Source of the DNA: Rhodococcus sp. IEGM 1379
GTDB taxonomy: Bacteria > Actinomycetota > Actinomycetes > Mycobacteriales > Mycobacteriaceae
Assembly (NCBI RefSeq): GCF_030056815.1
Contig: NZ_JASHKR010000009.1
Span: 62,001-126,000 of the forward strand
DNA: 64,000 bases
Direction: 5' to 3'
In this document: piece after piece, positions 44,737 to 53,509 of the stretch
How positions within the stretch are numbered: the first letter of the stretch is position 1
Layout: each line of letters begins with the position of its first letter
Made by a program: the position numbers and the translations under genes
Notes under the pieces: generated by a model
What the model saw: only the letters and a program-made list of their open reading frames with translations
What the model was told of the DNA's origin: nothing
Database searches by the model: none

Positions 44737-46284
44737 TCACGAAAGAACCTGGCTCGGTTGGTAGTTGCGGTAGCCCGCGTAACCAGACCAGGCAAGACGT
44801 CGCTCGCGTCGCGGATCGTTTTCGACGTGAGTGATCTCGTCGAAGATCAAGGTACGGCGCGCGCTGTCATCGTAGCGGGGCCACGAACTACGCGGAGTGC
44901 CGTGCTTCGCAAAATGGAGCCAATGTTCCTGGACCACATCGGTGACAGCGCGGAGCCCGCGTCGGCCGCCGGGCACAGTGAGCGCCCGGCCGATCGAGGT
45001 GTTGCCGATGCCGAAGACTGCAAACATCTCGAAACCATGTGTCGCATCGAGTCCGAGCCAGCGCATCAACGGTGGGGCAAAGTCGAATCGGTAAGCATAC
45101 GTCGGTGCGCTCTGGGCGTGCGCTTGTGCCAGCTCCATCGACGGATGCCAGAATGTCACGTCGCCGCCGACGTCGATCGCAGAATCCTCGGATGGATAGT
45201 CCGGATACGTTGCAAGGATGCGCTTTCCGGCCTCGGGATCGGTCAGTGCAAACATCTTCTCGATGCGCGGCGGAGAAGTGGGCAGTGCGTCGAGCACCTT
45301 GGGAAAGAGCGTGCCCTCACGTTTGTTGGTTCCGATGATCAGTGGCACCTGATGGGCCAACCCACGAGAAAACGCGTCGACGGGTGAGACGGGGAGGAAA
45401 TCACCGTCGACGCTAGGTCCGAACGGATGCAGTCCCGGTGTGGCAGAAAGAACTTCAGTGCCCAGGAGAGATCCGGTACGGCTTAACTCCCGAGCGGAGG
45501 TCAGGCGCAAAGCCTGAGACGGAGGGGCATCGGAACTGAGGATCTCGATGAATCTTCTCGCCCAGATGTGTGAGAGTTCTTGGTTTACAACCAGATCCGG
45601 AGCCGAGCTCTCGGCAATCGCACCGGCAAACAGTCCCTTTGCTGCGGGTGTCGCCAACAGTGTGGTGACTGCGGTGCCGCCCGCTGACTCGCCGAACACT
45701 GTCACTCGATCAGGATCGCCACCGAAAGTCGCAATGTTGCGCTGCACCCATTCCAACGCGGCCACTTGGTCTCGAAGCGCGAGATTGGAATCGAAAGGAT
45801 GTTCCGGGGTGGAGAATTCGGAAAAATCCAGGAATCCCAACGCGCCCAGGCGGTAGTTGATCGACACGTAGATGATGTTGCCCCGCGTGACTAGCGAACG
45901 TCCGGAATAGAGACCCGTCGCGGATGTTCCGATGGTGTTGGCGCCCCCATGAATGAAGACCATCACCGGAAATGGTTCGACGGCAGCCTGCTCAGGCGCA
46001 AGAACATTGAGGGTGAGGCAGTCTTCGCTGCTGGGCTGGTACTTTCCCGGGGCCAATGCCAGGCCCTTCTTGCTTTGCACCGATGCGTCGCCGAATGCCG
46101 TCGCCGCCCGTTCACCTTTCCACGGCAGTACGGGCTGGGGTGCTCGCAGACGCAAGGCTCCGACCGGGGGACGGGCGTAGGGAATGCCTCTCCACGCACG
46201 GAGTTTGCCGACACGTAGACCGCGCAAAATTCCGTCGGCCGTGGTCACAAGTACTTCTGAGTTGATCCGTGCGTCTGCCGCCAT
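44737..46284 (-). CDS. Type-B carboxylesterase
   Basis: A 515-residue paralogue of the gene just downstream, with PVMVFIHGGANTIG, GESAGG, NKREGTLF and LDATHGFEMFAVFG as the catalytic landmarks. By eye the two are very similar along their whole length, so they arose by tandem duplication. Together with the oxidoreductase 23 bp upstream they look like one operon. Substrates are probably medium-sized esters; no specific role can be given. Confidence 0.92.
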   Translation of the reverse strand: MAADARINSEVLVTTADGILRGLRVGKLRAWRGIPYARPPVGALRLRAPQPVLPWKGERAATAFGDASVQSKKGLALAPGKYQPSSEDCLTLNVLAPEQAAVEPFPVMVFIHGGANTIGTSATGLYSGRSLVTRGNIIYVSINYRLGALGFLDFSEFSTPEHPFDSNLALRDQVAALEWVQRNIATFGGDPDRVTVFGESAGGTAVTTLLATPAAKGLFAGAIAESSAPDLVVNQELSHIWARRFIEILSSDAPPSQALRLTSARELSRTGSLLGTEVLSATPGLHPFGPSVDGDFLPVSPVDAFSRGLAHQVPLIIGTNKREGTLFPKVLDALPTSPPRIEKMFALTDPEAGKRILATYPDYPSEDSAIDVGGDVTFWHPSMELAQAHAQSAPTYAYRFDFAPPLMRWLGLDATHGFEMFAVFGIGNTSIGRALTVPGGRRGLRAVTDVVQEHWLHFAKHGTPRSSWPRYDDSARRTLIFDEITHVENDPRRERRLAWSGYAGYRNYQPSQVLS

Positions 46285-46307
46285 AGCCGTGACTATACGT
46301 AACTACG

Positions 46308-47732
46308 TCATCGACGCGCCTCCAACAATCGCAGCCAGACCTCGCTGACTGTCGGATACGACGGGACCGCATGCCACAGCATTTCGAGTGGGACTTCCGC
46401 AACCACAGCGATTGTCGCGGCGTGCAGCAACTCCGACACTTCGGGTCCGACAAATGTGGCACCGACGATGATGTCCTCGAGCTTGTCGATCACCAGTTTC
46501 GCGCGGCCCTCGTAACCGTCCCGGAGCAGTGACGACCCGGCGACGGCAATCGGTATGTCCACGATTTCGATGTCCAGACCGTCCTTGCGCGCCTGCACTT
46601 CCGTCCGTCCTACCCAGGCAACTTCGGGTGACGTGAAGACGACTTGAGGAACTCGGCCGTTGTCTGCTGACGCGGTGCATCGTGGGGCTGCCAGCGGACT
46701 ACCCGTGGCGCGGGCCGCTATGACGTCGCCGCACACCCTCGCCTGGTATTTGCCCATGTGAGTCAGTGGAGAGCGGCCATTGATATCGCCGACCGCATAG
46801 AGCCATTCACCTTGTGCGCAGAGACGATCGTCGGTCGGCACGTACTTACCGTCGTCTAATCCGACGGTCGAGAGGCCCAGGTGAGCCGACGTCGGAGCGC
46901 GTCCGGCGGCAACGATCACCTCGTCTACTTCGATGACGCCGGACGACGTGTCGAGGGTGACCGGACCGCCGTGAATGTTTCCTTCACCGGTGTCCCGGGC
47001 ATCTGGCCGTGACACGGAATTGACGGTGGTACCGAAGCGAACGTCAGCGCCGCGGGCAGCGAGATGACTGGCCACCATCTCACCGGCAAACGGTTCGGCA
47101 GACTTCAACACCGCGTTGCCGCGAACCAGCAGGGTCACTTCGGCACCGAACGACAACATCCACGTCGCACATTCCGTCGCGACGACGCCGCCGCCGATGA
47201 CAGCAACACGCCGCGGAACCTCGTGGAGGTTGGTGGCGTCGCGAGACGTCCAGGGGAGCGCCGCCCGTAACCCCGGCGTGTCCGGCACCGACGCAGTGGT
47301 TCCAGTGGCCAGTACGACGGCTTGGCGGGCAAGGAGTTTTCGTGTGCCGTCGACCACGACGGTTCTTTCGCCGTCAAGTGCGCCGTGGCCTCGGATCACG
47401 GTGATGCCCGTCGACTTTGCCCACTCCACCTGCGAAGAATCGTCGTGATTGTGGGTGATGGAGTCGCGTCGGGCCAAGGTTGCACTGATCGAGTGAGCCG
47501 TGTTACCTGGCGGTTCGATCGACATCCCGGGCAAGGCGCTCGCCGCGTCGTGTACCTGCCCCGGCCGGAGCAACGCTTTACTCGGCATACAGGCCCAGTA
47601 CGAGCACTCGCCGCCGACAAGTTCATGCTCCACGATTGCCGCGGTGCGGATGCTACCGGCGATGGCATAGGCCGCGGCATTTTCGCCGGCTGGTCCGCCA
47701 CCGATGACTATGACATCGAATTCTTCGGTCAT
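46308..47732 (-). CDS. Pyridine nucleotide-disulphide oxidoreductase
   Basis: A 474-residue FAD flavoprotein of the dihydrolipoamide dehydrogenase/mercuric reductase class. It has FAD-binding VIVIGGGPAGENAA, the redox pair in GGECSYWACMPSK (C-x4-C), NAD-binding VAVIGGGVVATECA, and the dimer domain's C-terminal part. The usual C-terminal His-x4-Glu pair is not clear: HAVPSYPTVSEVW has H-x-x-P-x-x-SE, as in family members. It may be a lipoamide dehydrogenase-like or quinone reductase. It leads the operon with the two carboxylesterases. Confidence 0.88.
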   Translation of the reverse strand: MTEEFDVIVIGGGPAGENAAAYAIAGSIRTAAIVEHELVGGECSYWACMPSKALLRPGQVHDAASALPGMSIEPPGNTAHSISATLARRDSITHNHDDSSQVEWAKSTGITVIRGHGALDGERTVVVDGTRKLLARQAVVLATGTTASVPDTPGLRAALPWTSRDATNLHEVPRRVAVIGGGVVATECATWMLSFGAEVTLLVRGNAVLKSAEPFAGEMVASHLAARGADVRFGTTVNSVSRPDARDTGEGNIHGGPVTLDTSSGVIEVDEVIVAAGRAPTSAHLGLSTVGLDDGKYVPTDDRLCAQGEWLYAVGDINGRSPLTHMGKYQARVCGDVIAARATGSPLAAPRCTASADNGRVPQVVFTSPEVAWVGRTEVQARKDGLDIEIVDIPIAVAGSSLLRDGYEGRAKLVIDKLEDIIVGATFVGPEVSELLHAATIAVVAEVPLEMLWHAVPSYPTVSEVWLRLLEARR

Positions 47733-47814
47733 TGTTCAACGGTAGGCCGAAACGGGTGCAGTTCGCTGGGTAACAGCCCGGTGGAAGCGCGCCTTGATGG
47801 TTACAGTTGCGTCC

Positions 47815-48567
47815 ATGACACGGCAGAGAATTCTGATCACCGGCGCAAGTTCAGGTCTGGGCGAAGGGATGGCCAGGAGATTTGCCGCCCAAGGTCGCGA
47901 TCTGGCGTTGTGTGCGCGTAGAACAGACCGTCTCGACGCCCTCCGCGAGGAATTGGTGGCGCACAATCCCGACATCAAGGTAGCAGTCCGGGGCCTGGAC
48001 GTCACCGAACATGATTCCGTTGTACGAGTATTCGGTGAACTCCGTGACGAACTCGGCGGGCTCGACCGGGTGATCGTGAATGCCGGAGTCGGTAAGGGCG
48101 CCAAGATCGGCACCGGCAAGGCTTACGCGAATCTTGCGACGGCGCAGACGAACTTCGTCGGAGCACTGTCGCAGTGCGAAGCCTCACTCGGAATCTTCCG
48201 TGAACAGAACGCCGGTCACCTCGTGCTGGTGTCTTCGATCAGTGCAGATCGAGGGTTGCCGGGCAGCAAAGCCACGTACTCCGCTAGCAAAGCCGGAGTT
48301 GCGGCACTCGGAGAGGCACTGAGTATTGAGTTGGCGCGCACACCGATTCGAGTGACGACGCTCCTGCCCGGCTACATCAAGACCGACATGTCCGCCGGTG
48401 CCGGTGACGATTCCTCGTTGATGGCGGACCTCGACGAGGGTGTCGATGCGATGGTGGATGCCATCGAAAAGGAGGCCACCAGAGCGGCTTTGCCGGGCCT
48501 CAAATGGCAAGGCATCGATGCCGCGCTCCGCTTCCTGCCCAACTCCGTGACAGCGAGGTTTGTCTGA
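47815..48567 (+). CDS. Short-chain dehydrogenase/reductase
   Basis: A classical SDR of 250 residues with cofactor motif ITGASSGLGEG, NAG in VIVNAGVGKG, and the catalytic Ser-Tyr-Lys in VSSISADRGLPGSKATYSASKAG (SxY-x3-K). I choose ATG 47815, where homology starts; ATG 47797 is upstream in frame. Its stop shares a base with the ndh start (TGATG), so the pair is coupled. The substrate is unknown. Confidence 0.9.
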   Translation: MTRQRILITGASSGLGEGMARRFAAQGRDLALCARRTDRLDALREELVAHNPDIKVAVRGLDVTEHDSVVRVFGELRDELGGLDRVIVNAGVGKGAKIGTGKAYANLATAQTNFVGALSQCEASLGIFREQNAGHLVLVSSISADRGLPGSKATYSASKAGVAALGEALSIELARTPIRVTTLLPGYIKTDMSAGAGDDSSLMADLDEGVDAMVDAIEKEATRAALPGLKWQGIDAALRFLPNSVTARFV

Positions 48568-49889
48568 TGAGCATGTATATCTCGAACGGCAAACCCCGAG
48601 TTGTCATCGTAGGTGGGGGATTCGGCGGACTGTACGCCGCGAAGCGACTCAAGAAGGCCGACGTCGAGGTCATTCTGATCGACCGCGGAACCAGCCACGT
48701 TTTTCAGCCGCTGCTCTACCAGTGCGCTACCGGTCTCCTGTCCGAAGGACAGATCGCAAGCCCACTCCGGCATCTGTTGGAAGATCAGAAGAATGCGAAT
48801 GTAGTTCTGGGCGAAGCTAAATCGGTGGATGCCGAGGCCAAGGTGCTGACAGCCAGCCGATTCGACGGCTCCACTTTCGACCTCTCCTACGACTACCTGA
48901 TCGTCGCGGCCGGCATGCGGCAGTCGTACCACGGGCAGGAAGACTTCATCAAGTGGGCGCCGGGAATGAAAACCCTCGACGACGCGCTGGCAATCCGACG
49001 CAGTCTGGTTGCCGCATTCGAGATGGCGGAATCGCTGCCCACCGCCGAGGAACGGCGACCCTGGTTGACCTTCGCAGTGGCCGGTGGCGGACCCACCGGA
49101 GTCGAGATAGCCGGGCAGATCCGTGAATTGGCGATGCATGCGCTCACCAATGAGTTTCGCGCAATCGATCCTGAGGAAGCGCGCGTGCTGCTCTTTCACG
49201 GCGACGACCGAGTATTGCCGTCGTTCAGCCGGGCACTGTCCGCATCGGCCGGCCGTACCCTCGAGAAGATCGGCGTCGAAACACATCTCGGCGTGCATGT
49301 GACCGACGTATCCGAAACCGAGGTGGAGACCACCGACAAGAAGACAAAAGAGAAGCGGCGGTACGAGACTCGAACAATCCTGTGGACTGCCGGCGTCGAG
49401 GCGGTCCCTTTTGTGGAAGCGCTGGCCGGCGCACTCGGAGTCAAGCAGGTCGGCGGCGGCCGTATCGAAGTCGGTCGCGACCTGACAGTGCCAGGACACC
49501 CCGATGTCTGGGTGGTGGGCGACATCATGTCCCTCGACAAACTGCCGGGCGTCGCAGAAGTCGCGATGCAAGGCGGGCGGTACGCCGGCAATCAGATTGC
49601 GGCGATCGTCGAAAACGGTGGACCCAACGGGAAGCCCTTCAAATACCGTGATCTCGGTACTGCCGCCTACATTTCGCGTCGACACGCGCTACTACAGGCC
49701 GGTCCGATTCGGATGTCCGGGTTCCTCGGCTGGGTGTCGTGGGGAGTCATCCACATCGCGTTCCTGGCAGGATTCCGCAACCGCGTCAGCACAGCACTCA
49801 ACTGGGGAGTCACCCTGGCGTCGAAAACTCGCCGGGAACGAGCAATAACCTACGGTGACCCGGAAACCGCACGGCAGCCGTACAACTGA
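48567..49889 (+). CDS. ndh: Type II NADH dehydrogenase
   Basis: A 440-residue single-subunit membrane-associated flavoprotein that passes electrons from NADH to quinone without pumping protons. It has two dinucleotide folds, VIVGGGFGGLYAAKRL and AVAGGGPTGVEIAG, the quinone-side region FQPLLYQCATG, the AAGMRQSYHG loop, and a C-terminal amphipathic anchor (SWGVIHIAFLAGFRNR). The start overlaps the SDR stop. Other ndh paralogues may exist in the genome. The assignment is solid for the class. Confidence 0.9.
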   Translation: MSMYISNGKPRVVIVGGGFGGLYAAKRLKKADVEVILIDRGTSHVFQPLLYQCATGLLSEGQIASPLRHLLEDQKNANVVLGEAKSVDAEAKVLTASRFDGSTFDLSYDYLIVAAGMRQSYHGQEDFIKWAPGMKTLDDALAIRRSLVAAFEMAESLPTAEERRPWLTFAVAGGGPTGVEIAGQIRELAMHALTNEFRAIDPEEARVLLFHGDDRVLPSFSRALSASAGRTLEKIGVETHLGVHVTDVSETEVETTDKKTKEKRRYETRTILWTAGVEAVPFVEALAGALGVKQVGGGRIEVGRDLTVPGHPDVWVVGDIMSLDKLPGVAEVAMQGGRYAGNQIAAIVENGGPNGKPFKYRDLGTAAYISRRHALLQAGPIRMSGFLGWVSWGVIHIAFLAGFRNRVSTALNWGVTLASKTRRERAITYGDPETARQPYN

Positions 49890-49893
49890 ACCA

Positions 49894-50397
49894 CTACTCC
49901 GTAGCGAACACCGGATTCCCGGTTGCATCGATCACGAACCACAGGCTGCCGACGCCCTGACCGAACATGTCGCCGGGGACCTGGTCGTCCAAGTATCGAT
50001 AGGCGGGCTTGCCGTTCACCGTCACTTGGAAGGAACCGTCCGGACCGGGCACCGTGCCGATATCGGCCTCGATGCCCTGGACCACCGGCGAATCGGTGGT
50101 AGACGTGACCGCCGGCCAGTGCAAGAGGCAGTTCTCGTCGCACGAATCCGCGTTCGAGTTTTCCTTGTCCGGGTTGTAGATGTAGACGGTCATGCCTTCA
50201 CCGTCAACGGCAATCGTCCCCAGCGGAGAACTGGCAGTCTTCAGCAACACCGCACCGGCTGCAGCAGGCGGTGACAGTGACGTCGACATCTCGGTGACGT
50301 TATCTGCGTCGGTGCCGGAATCGGTGGCGTCGTACGAACAGCCAGACACGGCAAGTGCGGCACTGGCGACAATCGCGAACAACCACTGTCTGCGCAT
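49894..50397 (-). CDS. Secreted lipoprotein with COG4315-type repeats
   Basis: A 167-residue lipoprotein: signal ending in AVSGC, a short linker, then two repeats of the 'secreted repeat of unknown function' (PF03640-type). The first has GTIAVDGEGMTVYIYNPDKEN and a CDENC loop; the second has GKPAYRYLDDQVPGDMFGQ. The family is abundant in actinobacteria and has no established function. It ends 4 bp from the convergent ndh and is divergent from the MarR operon. Confidence 0.88.
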   Translation of the reverse strand: MRRQWLFAIVASAALAVSGCSYDATDSGTDADNVTEMSTSLSPPAAAGAVLLKTASSPLGTIAVDGEGMTVYIYNPDKENSNADSCDENCLLHWPAVTSTTDSPVVQGIEADIGTVPGPDGSFQVTVNGKPAYRYLDDQVPGDMFGQGVGSLWFVIDATGNPVFATE

Positions 50398-50481
50398 GAT
50401 CGCTCCATTTCACGGGTGGTCGGTGCTAGCAGTGTGGGATACCCGATGCAGCCGATCCGGAAACCAAGCGGAACACCATCG

Positions 50482-50508
50482 ACAATAGCTCTGTTACAGA
50501 GGTATTGT
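50482..50508. promoter_or_regulatory. MarR-type operator
   Basis: ACAATAGCTCTG (50482-50493) and CAGAGGTATTGT (50497-50508) match as inverted arms in 11 of 12 positions around TTA. It ends 5 bp before the MarR ATG, right for autorepression, and could also affect the divergent lipoprotein gene. Confidence 0.75.
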
Positions 50509-50513
50509 GAGAT

Positions 50514-51002
50514 ATGGATATACAAGATGCAGGTCACGAAGTACCTCATCGCCTGTCCGATGACGTACTCGAGACGCTAGGTCAGTTGCGGCGAGGCACT
50601 CGAAAAGCGTCGGGGCGTCCGTTTGCGGAGCGTCCACTGGGCGGTGCCCAGATAGAACTTGTGCGGTTGCTGAGAAGAAATCCCGGACTCTCGGTGGCGG
50701 AGGCAGCCACCAAGCTCGGTGTCGCCGCGAATACGGTGTCCACGCTGGTTCGTCAGCTTGCCGACGACGGAGTGATCGAGCGGGTCGTCGACGGTGCAGA
50801 CCGGCGCGTGGCGAGGCTCGCGTTGTCGAAGGAAGCGCGTGAACGGGTCGAATACTGGCGAGATCGGCGCAGCGTCGTAGTGGGACAGGCGATGTCGAGT
50901 TTGAGCGCCGAGGATCAAGCACACATAGAAGCTGCCTTGCCGGCGCTGACTCGGCTTGCAGTTGCGCTGGCCACAGCCGGCGCCGAAACCGAGGAGGCCT
51001 GA
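50514..51002 (+). CDS. MarR-family regulator of an ABC exporter
   Basis: A 162-residue winged-helix regulator: LGGAQIELVRLLRRNPGLSVAEAATKLGVAANTVSTLVRQL (read in parts) forms the HTH, with DGVIERVVDGADRRVARLALS as the wing. It is first in an operon with an ATPase (1 bp gap) and permease. The palindrome just upstream implies autoregulation, probably relieved by a drug the pump expels. Confidence 0.9.
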   Translation: MDIQDAGHEVPHRLSDDVLETLGQLRRGTRKASGRPFAERPLGGAQIELVRLLRRNPGLSVAEAATKLGVAANTVSTLVRQLADDGVIERVVDGADRRVARLALSKEARERVEYWRDRRSVVVGQAMSSLSAEDQAHIEAALPALTRLAVALATAGAETEEA

Positions 51003-51003
51003 C

Positions 51004-51873
51004 ATGGCTGAGCACTGGTGGAACCGGCGAGGTATCACGGAAGTGTCGCCTCCCAACGTGCCTGCGGTTGAGATCGAAAGTCTCTCGTACAGATTCGGTT
51101 CCAGCCGCGCGGGCGACAACCTGGCAGTGGACAACCTGAGTTTGACCATCGAGCAGGGTGAATGTTTTGGTCTTCTCGGGCCTAACGGAGCAGGAAAGAC
51201 CACCACGATTCGACTTCTCAATACCCTGCTGCCCTTGCAGGACGGTGATATCCGCATCCTGGGAAAGTCTGTACGTACCGACGCGATGACCATCAGGCGT
51301 CATCTTGGTTATGTACCGCAACAACTTTCGATCGAGAGTACGTTGACGGCCCGGGAGAACGTCACGTGGTTTGCTCGCCTGTACGACGTGCCGAGATCCG
51401 AGCGGCGTGAGCGTGTGGATCAAGCTTTGGAGATGGTGGATCTGCTCGACTCTGCAGACCGAGTCGCCGCCGGCTTCTCCGGGGGAATGGTGCGACGATT
51501 GGAATTGGCGCAGGCGCTGGTCAATCGGCCCGCGCTACTGGTCTTGGACGAGCCGACGGTCGGGCTGGACCCCATTGCGCGTGAATCCGTGTGGCGCAGA
51601 GTATCCGAGATGCAGCAGCAATACGGAATGACCGTTCTGCTGACCACGCACTACATGGAGGAAGCCGACGAATTGTGCGATCGTGTTGCTCTGATGCACC
51701 ACGGGGAACTGAGGGCAGTCGGAAGTCCGAGCGAACTGGCCGCGTCACTCGGCCCGGACGCCACACTGGAAGACGTTTTTCGTCACGTTGCCGGCGACGA
51801 CTTCACCGGCCGAGAGTCGGGAGGTCTCCGCGATGTCCGCAGCACCCGTCGTACAGCGCGCCGCTTGGGCTGA
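51004..51873 (+). CDS. ABC exporter ATP-binding subunit (DrrA type)
   Basis: A 289-residue ATPase with Walker A GPNGAGKTTT, Q-loop in VPQQLSIES, signature FSGGMVRRLELAQAL, Walker B LLVLDEPTVGLD and H-loop TTHYMEEADE. The domain and the C-terminal tail are of the drug-resistance (DrrA/CcmA) type used with ABC-2 permeases. ATG 51004 is one base after the MarR stop. It overlaps the permease start by 41 bp. Confidence 0.92.
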   Translation: MAEHWWNRRGITEVSPPNVPAVEIESLSYRFGSSRAGDNLAVDNLSLTIEQGECFGLLGPNGAGKTTTIRLLNTLLPLQDGDIRILGKSVRTDAMTIRRHLGYVPQQLSIESTLTARENVTWFARLYDVPRSERRERVDQALEMVDLLDSADRVAAGFSGGMVRRLELAQALVNRPALLVLDEPTVGLDPIARESVWRRVSEMQQQYGMTVLLTTHYMEEADELCDRVALMHHGELRAVGSPSELAASLGPDATLEDVFRHVAGDDFTGRESGGLRDVRSTRRTARRLG

Positions 51874-52651
51874 TCCGAGCGTCAACGGGTTCGCCCGATT
51901 GATGTCGCGGATCTACACTTTTTGTCTCGTCGAAGTGCAGAAATTGCGCCACGATCGATCCGAGTTGGTCACGCGCGCAATCCAACCGATTCTCTGGCTT
52001 GTCATCTTCGGGCAGACGTTCAGCCATATCCGAGCGATACCTACCGGAGATGTACCGTATCTGGACTTCTTGGCTCCCGGCATCATCGCGCAGTCGGCGC
52101 TCTTTGTCGCGATCTTCTACGGCATCCAGATCATCTGGGAGCGGGACGCCGGCGTCCTCACGAAACTTATGGTCACTCCGACGCCGCGCGCAGCGCTCGT
52201 CACCGGAAAAGCATTTGCCGCCGGGATTCGTGCCGTCGCCCAAGCCGTAGTTGTCGTGATCGTCGCAGTTCTACTCGGCGTGAGTATGACGTGGAATCCG
52301 ATCAAACTTCTTGGCGTCGTCGGGGTTGTCGTACTGGGCGCAGCCTTCTTCGCCTGCCTGTCTGTTGCGATTGCCGGCATCGTCCTCAAGCGAGATCGAC
52401 TGATGGGCATCGGACAAGCCATCACCATGCCGTTGTTCTTCGCGTCGAATGCCCTGTATCCGGTGGAACTGATGCCGAGATGGGTGCAGTGGCTCAGTCG
52501 AATCAATCCGCTGAGCTACGAGGTATCGGCGTTGCGAGGCTTGCTGATCGGGATGCCCACCAACTACATTGTCGACTTTGCGGTACTGATCGGAGCGGCG
52601 CTGGCAGGAATCGTCACAGCTTCGGCACTGCTAGGCCGGCTCACGCGCTGA
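51833..52651 (+). CDS. ABC-2 type permease (DrrB type)
   Basis: A 272-residue permease with six predicted helices, partner of the preceding ATPase. The ABC-2 pattern is present: LFVAIFYGIQIIWERDAGVLTKLMVTPTPRAALVTGK (read in parts) and, at the end, the family signature INPLSYEVSALRGLL. ATG 51833 follows GGGAGG. Its last codons overlap the convergent EspR-like gene by 11 bp. It likely expels a lipophilic drug or a lipid. Confidence 0.92.
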   Translation: MSAAPVVQRAAWADPSVNGFARLMSRIYTFCLVEVQKLRHDRSELVTRAIQPILWLVIFGQTFSHIRAIPTGDVPYLDFLAPGIIAQSALFVAIFYGIQIIWERDAGVLTKLMVTPTPRAALVTGKAFAAGIRAVAQAVVVVIVAVLLGVSMTWNPIKLLGVVGVVVLGAAFFACLSVAIAGIVLKRDRLMGIGQAITMPLFFASNALYPVELMPRWVQWLSRINPLSYEVSALRGLLIGMPTNYIVDFAVLIGAALAGIVTASALLGRLTR

Positions 52652-53123
52652 GTGTGGGATTCGCTTCGCGTGAGACGGGCGCTGTGTAGGTGATGCAGTC
52701 CGGCGGCACCGACGGCAGACCCTCTGAGGATCGGAGCCTTTCGGCGATCGAGGACAGCAGACTCTGCGACTCGGGCGAGAGATCCACGGCTTTACGTGCC
52801 AGGGAACGCAATTCTGGGTCGATGAACTCTTCGGCGACCGAACGGTCTTCTTCCGGAATGAGTTCGGGATCCTGGCGCGGAGTAGGGCTGAAGAAATACT
52901 CGGCTTGGACGTTGAAGTACTCGGCGAGCGCCAACACGACCTGCTCCGACGGATTGGTCCGAACACCACTGCGCAATTGTGAAAGATACGGCGTTGAGAT
53001 GCGGCATCCGCGCTGTGAAAGCGCCTCTACAACTTGAGCATTGGTCAATCTGGGAGGGGTGTCTGGGTACAGGGCATTGAGTCGCTCTTGGAACGAATCT
53101 GCCGCGGTTCCTCCCGTTTTCAC
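52641..53123 (-). CDS. EspR-like HTH regulator
   Basis: A 160-residue regulator. The N-terminal HTH (about 10-75) matches the M. tuberculosis EspR pattern: ERLNALYPD..., then ISTPYLSQLRSGVRTNPSEQVVLALAEYFNV, followed by a short domain (LARKAVDLSPESQSLLSSIAERLR) resembling EspR's dimer part. EspR is a nucleoid-associated regulator of secretion and cell-wall genes. No ESX genes are nearby, so the target is open. The C-terminal 20 residues are an extra tail. Confidence 0.82.
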   Translation of the reverse strand: MKTGGTAADSFQERLNALYPDTPPRLTNAQVVEALSQRGCRISTPYLSQLRSGVRTNPSEQVVLALAEYFNVQAEYFFSPTPRQDPELIPEEDRSVAEEFIDPELRSLARKAVDLSPESQSLLSSIAERLRSSEGLPSVPPDCITYTAPVSREANPTLSA

Positions 53124-53405
53124 AGTTCATCCCTTCGTTCGTGGCCATGCAGCGATATCTGCGCCGTGGTCGTGCGGCGGCAGGTTTCACATAGTAGACG
53201 ACCGAAAATCGGACACCAGTACCGAGAGTGCTTTCACCTGGGGATATTTGGTGGCATGGCACATGAAAGTGTTTGCTCACTATGTGATTTACGACGCGAA
53301 CTGACCGTTCGTTATCTGCTGCGTTTCAATTGTTCTGCATGTCTGACTCTGTGGTCAATTGCTCTGCTGTGCAGTGTGTTCGGCCACTGAATTGGTAGAA
53401 CCCTT
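53124..53405. other. Intergenic region, no gene seen
   Basis: The stretch 53124-53509 contains no supported gene. The first 100 bp should hold the EspR-like promoter; bases 53260-53390 are AT-richer with several TTGTT/TGTG motifs. The hairpin at 53406 ends the region. Confidence 0.6.
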
Positions 53406-53460
53406 CCGAGCGAACGTACCTTTCGGTGCATCCAAGGCGACGAAAGGTACGTTCGCTCGG
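53406..53460. terminator. 20-bp perfect hairpin
   Basis: CCGAGCGAACGTACCTTTCG (53406-53425) is exactly inverted at 53441-53460 around a 15-nt loop. It lies 50 bp beyond the stop of the minus-strand acyltransferase, so it probably ends that gene's transcript. Its length is unusual for a plain terminator. Confidence 0.75.
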
Positions 53461-53509
53461 AGAGGAATGGGTACGGGCGTACAAGTACCGCAGTTCTGTA
53501 AGTATCTGT

